DNA from: Armatimonadota bacterium
GTDB taxonomy: Bacteria > Armatimonadota > Zipacnadia > Zipacnadales > FEN-943
NCBI GenBank assembly: GCA_026419655.1
Contig: JANZZA010000621.1
Location: 1-8,068, forward strand
Length of the DNA stretch: 8,068 nucleotides
Direction: 5' to 3'
The notes beneath the pieces are model-generated. The model ran no database searches and was not told where the DNA came from. It saw only the letters and a list, made by a program, of their open reading frames with translations. A program made the position numbers and the translations under genes. Below, piece by piece: positions 1-5,677 of this stretch; position 1 is the stretch's first letter; every line of letters starts with the position of its first letter.

Positions 1-19
1 AGATGTGTATAAGAGACAG
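1..19 (+). other. Nextera Tn5 mosaic-end adapter (library artefact)
   Basis: The first 19 bases, AGATGTGTATAAGAGACAG, are identical to the Tn5 transposase mosaic end used in Nextera libraries. They are not part of the genome. The rplJ reading frame becomes meaningful immediately after them. Read in another frame the adapter gives the MCIRDR peptide seen at adapter-contaminated contig ends. True genomic sequence should be taken to start at about base 20. Confidence 0.96.
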
Positions 20-228
20 AGGCTGGCGTCGTAGAAGGACGAGTTTTGGATTCCACCGGCGCCCAGGCTATGGCCAAGTTGCCCGGCAAGCTGGAAATCC
101 AGAGCATGGTCGTTGGCGCCCTTGCAGGGCCGCTGAACAGTCTTGTCGGCGTACTCAACGGCGCCCTGTCGGACCTGGTCTTCACACTCCAGGCCGTGGC
201 CGACAAGCGCAAGGAAGAAGGGAACTAG
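20..228 (+). CDS. rplJ: 50S ribosomal protein L10, C-terminal fragment
   Basis: This is the last 68 codons (from base 22) of ribosomal protein L10, ending at TAG 226-228. L10 forms the base of the ribosomal stalk on 23S rRNA and anchors L7/L12 dimers through its C-terminal helix. The visible part begins AGVVEGRVLDSTGAQAMAKL, which matches the conserved L10 segment of the form G-x-L-D-G-x-x-L-D. The L-P-x-K/R-E/L turn and a long terminal helix ending VADKRKEEGN follow. The frame is open through the left edge and is cut by the adapter, so about the first 60% of the protein is missing. It lies 84 bp upstream of rplL in the same direction, the normal rplJL order, in which L10 usually controls translation of the pair through an upstream leader (not in this window). 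Identification rests on the C-terminal pattern plus the adjacent rplL. Confidence 0.9.
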
Positions 229-312
229 AGGCAAGAAAGCCCCCGGGCCGACAGACCGAGGGCACCAGCACAAAACAAAGCCCAAGCATAACGCGAGGAG
301 GACGACATCAAG

Positions 313-687
313 ATGTCCGTGGATGAAATCATTGAGGCGATAAACAAGCTGAGCGTGCTGGAGCTTGTCGAACTGAAGGATAAGCTCCAGGAGCAGTGGG
401 GGGTAACGGCGGCAGCGCCAGTAGCCGTGGCAGCCATACCGGGCGCTGGTGCCGCAGCGCCCGCCGAGGAAGAAAAGACAGAGTTTGACGTGGTGCTTGC
501 GGACGTTGGCGAGAACAAAATCCACGTCATCAAGGCCGTGCGGGAGGTCACTAACCTGGGCCTCAAGGAAGCCAAGGATCTCGTCGAGACGGCGGGCGCC
601 GTCGTCGCCGAGCAAGTCTCGAAGGAGGAAGCCAACCGCATCAAGGAGAAACTCGAAGCCGCTGGCGCAAAGGTGGAACTGCGATAG
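313..687 (+). CDS. rplL: 50S ribosomal protein L7/L12
   Basis: Complete 124-residue L7/L12, the multi-copy stalk protein that recruits and activates the translational GTPases EF-Tu, EF-G and IF2. Residues 1-31 are the N-terminal dimerisation domain that binds L10 (SVDEIIEAINKLSVLELVEL). Residues about 33-53 are the flexible Ala/Pro/Gly-rich hinge (TAAAPVAVAA and on). Residues 54-124 are the C-terminal factor-binding domain, with the hallmark EKTEFDVVL, the KIHVIKAVREVT loop-helix and GLKEAKDLVE. Length and domain order are normal for the family. The ATG at 313 is preceded by GAGGAGG about ten bases upstream, a good ribosome-binding site. The gene follows rplJ by 84 bp and is followed 25 bp later by an unrelated TPR-like gene rather than rpoB. 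It is expected to be highly expressed and stoichiometrically coupled to rplJ. Confidence 0.98.
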   Translation: MSVDEIIEAINKLSVLELVELKDKLQEQWGVTAAAPVAVAAIPGAGAAAPAEEEKTEFDVVLADVGENKIHVIKAVREVTNLGLKEAKDLVETAGAVVAEQVSKEEANRIKEKLEAAGAKVELR

Positions 688-712
688 CACGCGCCCGCGG
701 GTGAGCTTTGGC

Positions 713-1570
713 ATGGCTTCCTTTGAAGAGCAGGAATTGCTGGACAGGCTATCCGACCTGCAGGAACTGCCGACGGTGGAATGGGTCTCGGCGACTCTGT
801 ACGAGATAGGCGTAAACGAACTGCTGGAGACCAATGGCGCCCGGGACCGCATCGGACGGGTATTCTGCCAGCTCCTTGACGCCGAGCTGGAGTACCATGG
901 TCAACTTGCCAGCTTGCTGGAGCGGGACGAATTCAGGCCCCGTCTGCTGGCCGACCTCAACCGTAGTCGGGTGGCACAGTTGAAGCGAGACCTGAAACGC
1001 CTGGCGGCCACCAGCCCCAGGTCGCTTTCCCTGCTGGGCGTGCGAGAAATAGCGCTCGCCCAATGCCATTGGAGCCTGGGCCACACGAAAAGAGCTGTGG
1101 AGCACCTGGAAGCTGCAGCCGCGAGTGGTGTCGCGTCGCCTCTCTTATGGTTGGCCCTGGGCTACGCGCGCTACGAACAGGCCGTCCAGCACTTTGTACT
1201 CCCGCGTAAGCCCAGCCCGACCGCGTGGACACGTTTTCAGCAGGCCTGCCTAAACGCAGTCAGGTGCTTCCAAGCCGGCCTTGGCGGAGAACTGGACCCA
1301 CAACTGTACTGGTGGATGGGAACCGTTCTCGCCGCCGCTGGCTTCGAAAAAGACGCGCTGGAAGCCTTCGAGAAGGCGCACACGGCAGAAGAAGAATGGA
1401 TTAGAAACCACGGTGACGACTATTCGCTCGATGCCGATACGCCATATGCTGACCTGCTCGACGACCTGCCCAGAATCACTGTTCTCGACGAGGACCTCCT
1501 GTTTGAAGACCCATACGAATCGCTAGACCTTGAATGGCCTGACGGCGACGACGACGAACTGAGTCAGTAA
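713..1570 (+). CDS. TPR-like repeat protein with acidic C-terminal tail
   Basis: A 285-residue protein of unknown function starting 25 bp after rplL. I chose ATG 713. The frame stays open back to 449, but that part overlaps rplL in another frame and translates to a low-complexity Arg/Ser string. GTG 701 is an alternative start and adds four residues. The ribosome-binding site is weak (GGTGAG), so translational coupling to rplL is possible. Residues 1-100 are mainly amphipathic helices. Residues about 106-139, 141-190 (with an insertion) and 194-226 look like helix-turn-helix TPR units, with patterns such as ALAQCHWSLGHTKRAVEHLE and GTVLAAAGFEKDALEAFEKA. TPR arrays normally bind partner proteins. 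Residues 244-285 are strongly acidic (DLLDD, DEDLLFED, DGDDDE). No signal peptide or membrane segment is seen, so it is probably cytoplasmic. A terminator follows 26 bp after the stop. The TPR call is by eye; the function is unknown. Confidence 0.85.
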   Translation: MASFEEQELLDRLSDLQELPTVEWVSATLYEIGVNELLETNGARDRIGRVFCQLLDAELEYHGQLASLLERDEFRPRLLADLNRSRVAQLKRDLKRLAATSPRSLSLLGVREIALAQCHWSLGHTKRAVEHLEAAAASGVASPLLWLALGYARYEQAVQHFVLPRKPSPTAWTRFQQACLNAVRCFQAGLGGELDPQLYWWMGTVLAAAGFEKDALEAFEKAHTAEEEWIRNHGDDYSLDADTPYADLLDDLPRITVLDEDLLFEDPYESLDLEWPDGDDDELSQ

Positions 1571-1596
1571 CCCCCAGCGAGGCAAGCCAAGAATAG

Positions 1597-1636
1597 CGAC
1601 GGCCCCGTCTACCCCGGCGGGGCCGTCGGTCTTTTT
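1597..1636 (+). terminator. Rho-independent terminator of the rplJL-TPR unit
   Basis: An 11-bp perfect stem, CGACGGCCCCG (1597-1607) and CGGGGCCGTCG (1618-1628), encloses a 10-base loop and is followed by the T-rich run TCTTTTT (1630-1636). It lies 26 bp after the TPR-like gene and so ends the ribosomal transcript. The minus-strand unit ends just beyond it. On that strand the same hairpin is followed only by CTATTCTT, so it would be a weaker terminator in that direction. Confidence 0.93.
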
Positions 1637-1649
1637 CACTCCGCCCCGG

Positions 1650-2453
1650 TCAGTGGGCCGCAATGAAATCGCGCACCCAACGCGCCTCTGTCTCGTGAGC
1701 ATCAATCAAGAAACCTCCAAGGATGGAGTAACCTGCGATGAGACCGTCGGCCACATACCGGGCAACCTTTTCCCATTGAAATCTCAGTCGGTCCATGGGC
1801 ACTGCCGTACCCAGCGTGAAGTCGTGCAAATAGCAACCCAGGACGATTGGCTGGTTTGGGAAGATGGCCCGGGCACGAGCGACGTAACGGTCGAGGTGAA
1901 CAAGGTCCTCTGACTTCCACACCCAGAGGTTGACAACGTCGAGGATACTCTCGAAGCCGCGCCAGTCTTCGGGGTCAAGCTCATGGGCGTATACGACACC
2001 CCAGTGCTGAAGCGCTGGGTTGTGGCGCTTGAGGGCAACTCCGACGCCGGCATACTGCTCGGGCGTCAGACCCTCTGCCCTGACCTTCCCCAGGAGGTCG
2101 TCGTCGAAACCGCCTGTAAGATTCGGAAACTCCAACGACAAACGACTGAGGTTGTCTGCTTCGCGCAGCTTTCTCGCGAGCGTGCCGTGGTGCTCCAGCC
2201 GCAGACTGAACCGCCCGTCGTCTACATCGCGCACCCACTTAAAATCCCACTTGGAGATGTCGCAGATAACCTCATCAAAGACAGCCAGCTTCTCGAGGGC
2301 CAGTCGCGTGTTCGGATGAAACATGGCACAAACCCGCGTCAGGCCAAACCAGCGAGCCCCCTCGCCAAGACCGAAAATGGACGTCCCACACGGATAATCG
2401 AGGGCCTGCCCATCCCACGCCCACCCAACATCCCTGAGCCTTGTGTATGACAT
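1650..2453 (-). CDS. Conserved-looking protein with TIM-barrel-like pattern, unknown function
   Basis: A 267-residue protein without signal peptide or membrane segments, so probably cytoplasmic. The ATG (CAT at 2451-2453) has a good Shine-Dalgarno, GAGAGGAG (complement of 2463-2470), about nine bases upstream. The stop is TGA at 1650-1652. Hydrophobic strands alternate with helices as in a (beta/alpha) barrel: VCAMFHPNT (41-49), FDEVICDIS (59-67), SRLSLEFPNLTGGFDDD (103-119), WGVVYAHELD (151-160), VVNLWVWK (173-180), PIVLGCYLHDF (202-212) and a final GYSILGGFLIDAHE (241-254). Several strand ends carry acidic or aromatic residues (E108, E158, W177/W179, D211, D251, E254), as sugar-active barrels do, but I cannot name catalytic residues. 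It lies 96 bp downstream of the DUF4838 gene on the same strand with no clear terminator between, so the two are likely co-transcribed. A role in handling the same glycan is inference. The similarity to glycoside-hydrolase-like barrels is a pattern impression. Confidence 0.82.
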   Translation of the reverse strand: MSYTRLRDVGWAWDGQALDYPCGTSIFGLGEGARWFGLTRVCAMFHPNTRLALEKLAVFDEVICDISKWDFKWVRDVDDGRFSLRLEHHGTLARKLREADNLSRLSLEFPNLTGGFDDDLLGKVRAEGLTPEQYAGVGVALKRHNPALQHWGVVYAHELDPEDWRGFESILDVVNLWVWKSEDLVHLDRYVARARAIFPNQPIVLGCYLHDFTLGTAVPMDRLRFQWEKVARYVADGLIAGYSILGGFLIDAHETEARWVRDFIAAH

Positions 2454-2549
2454 TGTGCCCGTCTCCTCTCTCCCCTACTCTCACGCCGCGGGGATATACC
2501 GATACCCCCGGGGCGCACCGCTTTCCCGTGCCTCCCGCCCCACGGAGGC

Positions 2550-5105
2550 TTACTCCGCCAGCCTGACCTCGGCCAGGCGGTCAACCTCATGGACCGTGGT
2601 ATAAGGAACGAGGGCACTTATGCCAAGGCCTCCTGTGCCGGAAATCGCGCCCGAAGCAACGCGGATAATGTTCATGTAAAGCTTGCCGCCGGTCGTGACG
2701 CCACCAGCAATGACCTCCGCCAGGGGAATGGCAAGCCTGGATACCCAGCGGTCGGCGGCCAACGTGTCCGACACTACCCGCACTGGCGCTGGCTCGATGG
2801 GCACATTCGTGCGCCAGTTAACCTCGCCGTGGGAGAGAGCTACGGCCAACCCCGTCGGACCGACCGCAAACTGCCTGTAAGGCAAGTCGCGCTGTGCAGC
2901 CGTAAAAATCTCCCAGTCGTCGCAGGGAAAAACTGTGGAAGACGCTGTGAGCTTGCTGGTGTCGCACGGGTCTGTAAGCTCGAGGTACAAATAGGTGCCA
3001 TCGTGGCAGATGCGGCCTGCTAGGCGGCGGGGGGCGGGGTCGGCCGTCCCTCGCTCATACCAGGTATCGCCAAGTGGGGCGGCCACCGACCAGTCCACCG
3101 CAGAAGGATCGCCGCCGGCGTTAGCCACGCGAGGCGCCGTAAAACTGGGGATGGCAGCCTGCCTGCGCGATAGATACTTCTCCCGCCCTGCCACCATATA
3201 GGCCCAGGTGCCCAGTTCGAACAGGTGGATGCGCGCTTTCTCTTGTTCCGTTTGGGCAGCCGCCTTAGCTTCGTCGAGCAGCCTTGCAAACCGCGCCATC
3301 CGCTGCTCGGTGCCCAGGTAACCCCAGGCTATCTCTTCACCGCTGGCCGCGACCTTGGGATAGTTGGCCGGGTCACAATAGGTGCGCTCCATCTCTTCAT
3401 AAAGCCGACGCATGGCAGGCCCAGCCGCTCCATAAAGAGCATTGAAGTAATCGGCCAGGAGTTCGTCCACGTTTTTGGTCGGGTCGTCCATAAGCTTGAA
3501 AGTCACGTAGGCCTCCACTTCCTGGCCGTAGCCACAGTGGAACATGCCGCGGTACCCGTAGCGCCGGAAAAGGTCAAATTGCTGGCCAATCACGTGGGCG
3601 AAGAATCCTGGAAAGCAGTGATACTTGCCGTTGTTGGCGAATTCGACGGGGAAGGTATAGTACAGCCACAGGTAGAGTCGGCGACCGCTCTGGCGGGCTT
3701 CATCGGCCCAGGCCTTCAGCAGCCGTAGCTCATGTTCATACGCTTCGCGCCCGCCAGGCGAGCGATTGCATGCAAAGCAAAACTGTACGTCCACGCGAGG
3801 GTCGAGCTTCAGGCGAGTGGGTGGGGCAGCGTGCGTCATGTAGGCCAGGGTAACGAGACCCTTGTCGGGATGAGTGCGCGCCAGCTCGCGCTGGACTTCG
3901 TTGACGAAATTGAAAAAGTAATCGCTGTGCAGGCCGTTGGAGAAGAATCGCACGTCGTTTCCCGTTGGCTCCTGCAGCCACTTCTGGCACTCCGGACACT
4001 TGCAGAAACTGGCATTGTCCATTGGCTCGACGGGAAACGGATTGGGCAGAGTGGGCCGCCAGAAGATACCCAGGTCAGCGCCGGTCTTGCGCCCGTCATA
4101 GTAGTCACGGGCATCCTGGGCTAGCTGCTCGATCAGGGCGCGGCTGGTGTAGCACATCTGCGGCGGCGTGCCCTCGTAGCCCTGCGCAAACATCTCGGGC
4201 CGCCGCTCGACGAAAAGCGACGAGCTCTCGTTCCAAAAGCGGTCGTAATAGCCGTACAGGGAATGGTTGCAGCGGACGGGTGTGCCGCCGTTTTTCATGC
4301 GCAGGAGGAAGAGCATTGAATGGGCACGTTTGGCCTGGGCATATCGCCACGGCTCCGGGTAAGTTTGGCGCAGCTTAGGATAGGCTGCCGCTTCCCAGGC
4401 CTTGTAGCCGTCAGTGGACTCTTGCCACAGGGCCGTGTAGGCGTCATAGCGCTCAGGGTTGTCGCCCCAGGCGCCGATGGCGTCGCGGAACTCAAAGTGT
4501 GGGCGACGGCGCAAATCCTGGCCCCGGACGACGAGGGTCTCAGTTTTGGGCAAGACCATGCCATATTCGTTTGGCTGGAACCAGTGCACGCCGCAAAATC
4601 GCTCAAGGAAATCGTAAGTGGCGTGAAGGCTGCCACGTTCTTCCCAGAAGCCCGGCCAATTAGCACAGGCGGTAAGGTCGGCCATGTTGTAGATGACCTC
4701 TCCACGGTCATCGGCGTCGCGCCCAACCAGAATAATCTCGCCCGGGCGGAAAACCACGGCGTATTCCTGCGGCGCGAACTGCTCCTGCGAAAGGCCGAGC
4801 TTTCGGGCACGGGCAGTGTCGCCGATGTGGATAGCCACATTTCCCCGCGGCAGAGGCACAAATCCCCGCCTGATGGGAAGCTCAGCACCACTAATTTGCC
4901 TCACGTGCCACTGAAGCTCGTAAGCAGCAAATTGCGCGGATTTAGTTGGGTACCTTTCCAAGAAGATGGTCGCAGTCGGCGTGCCCGCTCTTACCAAGGT
5001 AAGCTCCACAGACCCTCTCCCTCCTTGCGCCGCGGCGCCAGGTGACGCTGCCCCCACCCTCACCGCCGAGCCAAGGGATACTGCCAGCACCAGAAAAGCA
5101 CGCAT
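2550..5105 (-). CDS. Exported DUF4838 protein with CBM9-like domain (putative glycan-active)
   Basis: An 851-residue protein. Its ATG (CAT at 5103-5105) sits seven bases after a strong GGGAGG ribosome-binding site (complement of 5113-5118). Residues 1-20 look like a Sec signal peptide: Arg2, the hydrophobic AFLVLAVSLGSAV, then VGA-A as a likely cleavage site. No lipobox is present, so export to periplasm or medium is expected. Residues about 35-200 resemble the N-terminal beta/alpha domain that precedes barrels in alpha-glucuronidase-like proteins (AAYELQWHVRQISGAELPI). Residues about 270-580 carry DUF4838 hallmarks: the Cys cluster CKCPECQKW (C368, C370, C373), a run of barrel strands, YGYRGMFHCGYGQEVEAYV (516-534) and the FKLMDDPTKNVDELLADYF helix. 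Residues about 670-850 resemble a CBM9-like sandwich (ICHDGTYLYLELTDP, CDDWEIF), typical of xylan/cellulose binding. DUF4838 proteins are common in planctomycetes, Armatimonadetes and Bacteroidetes as presumed glycoside hydrolases. The substrate cannot be read from sequence. It heads a likely two-gene unit. Confidence 0.88.
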   Translation of the reverse strand: MRAFLVLAVSLGSAVRVGAASPGAAAQGGRGSVELTLVRAGTPTATIFLERYPTKSAQFAAYELQWHVRQISGAELPIRRGFVPLPRGNVAIHIGDTARARKLGLSQEQFAPQEYAVVFRPGEIILVGRDADDRGEVIYNMADLTACANWPGFWEERGSLHATYDFLERFCGVHWFQPNEYGMVLPKTETLVVRGQDLRRRPHFEFRDAIGAWGDNPERYDAYTALWQESTDGYKAWEAAAYPKLRQTYPEPWRYAQAKRAHSMLFLLRMKNGGTPVRCNHSLYGYYDRFWNESSSLFVERRPEMFAQGYEGTPPQMCYTSRALIEQLAQDARDYYDGRKTGADLGIFWRPTLPNPFPVEPMDNASFCKCPECQKWLQEPTGNDVRFFSNGLHSDYFFNFVNEVQRELARTHPDKGLVTLAYMTHAAPPTRLKLDPRVDVQFCFACNRSPGGREAYEHELRLLKAWADEARQSGRRLYLWLYYTFPVEFANNGKYHCFPGFFAHVIGQQFDLFRRYGYRGMFHCGYGQEVEAYVTFKLMDDPTKNVDELLADYFNALYGAAGPAMRRLYEEMERTYCDPANYPKVAASGEEIAWGYLGTEQRMARFARLLDEAKAAAQTEQEKARIHLFELGTWAYMVAGREKYLSRRQAAIPSFTAPRVANAGGDPSAVDWSVAAPLGDTWYERGTADPAPRRLAGRICHDGTYLYLELTDPCDTSKLTASSTVFPCDDWEIFTAAQRDLPYRQFAVGPTGLAVALSHGEVNWRTNVPIEPAPVRVVSDTLAADRWVSRLAIPLAEVIAGGVTTGGKLYMNIIRVASGAISGTGGLGISALVPYTTVHEVDRLAEVRLAE

Positions 5106-5205
5106 TTCAGAACCTCCCTACCCACAAGCCGGATTCGCCGCGCCCCCAAAAACCCAGCATCGCCAAGGCTATGTTCCGTTCCATCCACCACCTTCCTGCG
5201 GCTAA

Positions 5206-5217
5206 GCATCGCGATGC
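5206..5217. promoter_or_regulatory. Perfect 12-bp palindrome upstream of the DUF4838 gene
   Basis: GCATCGCGATGC is a perfect palindrome with a central CG, about 100 bp upstream of the DUF4838 start codon. Its size and CG-centred symmetry are compatible with a dimeric repressor operator such as those of LacI-family sugar regulators. I see no convincing -10/-35 pair around it on the minus strand and no regulator gene in the window, so the role is unproven. It is too short to be a strong hairpin terminator and has no T-run. Confidence 0.35.
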
Positions 5218-5317
5218 ACGACCCGCGTGCGAGCAACGCGCACGACGGTGAAAGCAGCACGAAAAAAACTTGGCAAGGAGCATCTCTGGGGATAACCCTT
5301 CTCAAGGAATTTCACCA

Positions 5318-5335
5318 GGTGACCACTGCAAAACC
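5318..5335 (+). repeat. 18-bp repeat, copy 1 (plus orientation)
   Basis: GGTGACCACTGCAAAACC matches the local consensus GGTGACTGTTGCAAAACT at 14 of 18 positions. It pairs in inverted orientation with copy 2, centre to centre about 104 bp, to frame a 122-bp unit. Its left flank also forms the small dyad TCACC-A-GGTGA (5312-5322). This is one of the two weakest matches of the set. Confidence 0.4.
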
Positions 5336-5421
5336 GTCATTCCGCGAGTCAGCCGCGCCCGCGCAGTGCAACTGCACGTGTAGACCTGTGTCGCACACGG
5401 ACTGGCGGCTACGTCGAGACC

Positions 5422-5439
5422 AGTTACGCTACAGTCACC
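5422..5439 (-). repeat. 18-bp repeat, copy 2 (minus orientation)
   Basis: On the minus strand this reads GGTGACTGTAGCGTAACT, 15 of 18 matches to the consensus GGTGACTGTTGCAAAACT and 15 of 18 to copy 3. It is the right-hand inverted partner of copy 1, and its centre lies about 125 bp before that of copy 3. Confidence 0.5.
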
Positions 5440-5544
5440 CCAGAAAAACCGTCCGAGGGACACGCTTGCCTTTCGCCACCTGTTCGGAGCAGAAGGCTCG
5501 TAATGCCGAACAGCGCCACAGCAGGCGGGAGTATTCGGTTGTCT

Positions 5545-5570
5545 AAGGTGACTGTTGCACAACTCACCTT
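5545..5570. repeat. Imperfect hairpin containing repeat copy 3
   Basis: AAGGTGA (5545-5551) and TCACCTT (5564-5570) are exact complements. Inside them GTTG (5554-5557) pairs with CAAC (5560-5563), leaving a two-base CT bulge and a two-base loop. Repeat copy 3 (GGTGACTGTTGCACAACT, 5547-5564, 17 of 18 to the consensus) is embedded in it. There is no following T-run on either strand, so it is not a standard terminator. Confidence 0.55.
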
Positions 5571-5651
5571 TGTGCACGTTGACTTCCCTAGCGAGTACAA
5601 CCTTGGGGTCGCAAAGATAACACCCTCTGCCCCCCTCAGCCCCAAAATGGG

Positions 5652-5669
5652 CACTTTGCAACAGTCTCC
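5652..5669 (-). repeat. 18-bp repeat, copy 4 (minus orientation)
   Basis: On the minus strand this reads GGAGACTGTTGCAAAGTG, 14 of 18 matches to the consensus GGTGACTGTTGCAAAACT, with an exact GACTGTTGCA shared with copy 3. Copies 3 and 4 are inverted, about 105 bp apart centre to centre, mirroring copies 1 and 2. Confidence 0.5.
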
Positions 5670-5677
5670 TAAGGATT

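Larger units (their letters stand above)
5218..5543. other. Intergenic stretch without a credible gene
   Basis: No reading frame here has a ribosome-binding site, recognisable motif or gene-like composition. The minus-strand frames between 5302 and 5661 are rich in Cys and Ser and look random. The stretch contains two of the four 18-bp degenerate repeats (5318-5335 and 5422-5439) and the small dyad GTGCA-AC-TGCAC (5366-5377). It presumably also carries the promoter of the DUF4838 unit, which I could not locate with confidence. Confidence 0.6.
5544..5672. mobile_element. Candidate miniature inverted-repeat element (129 bp)
   Basis: Terminal inverted repeats TAAGGTGACTGTTGCA (5544-5559) and, on the other strand, TTAGGAGACTGTTGCA (5672-5657) match at 14 of 16 positions and share an exact 10-mer, GACTGTTGCA. 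CTAAGG also occurs directly at both edges (5543-5548 and 5669-5674), possibly a target duplication or part of the repeat. The CTGTTGCAAA core resembles the ends of several insertion-sequence families, including IS6. The interior has no gene. The right end lies only a few bases beyond the stop of the decayed transposase gene, so it could instead be sub-terminal sequence of that IS. The mini-element reading is an inference. Confidence 0.45.

Noticed and set aside
449..712. In-frame 5' extension of the TPR-like gene
   Set aside because: It overlaps rplL in another frame and translates to an Arg/Ser-rich low-complexity string. ATG 713 (or GTG 701) starts the gene-like part.
2490..2508. Hairpin GGGG-a-TAT / ATACCCC between the two minus-strand genes
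   Set aside because: Only seven pairs with a bulge and no T-run on the minus strand, so it is not a convincing terminator.
2589..5045. Several plus-strand open frames of 65-241 residues
   Set aside because: All lie antisense to the 851-residue DUF4838 gene, show no motifs and are expected shadows in GC-rich DNA.
5302..5661. Minus-strand frames of 119 and 76 residues
   Set aside because: Random-looking composition, no ribosome-binding site, and they cross the repeat array. A hydrophobic PPAVALFGITSLLL stretch hints at a PEP-CTERM-like signal but lacks the motif and is not at the C-terminus.
5318..5669. CRISPR array
   Set aside because: Repeats are degenerate, alternate in orientation and are over 85 bp apart. 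CRISPR repeats are direct, near-identical and closely spaced.
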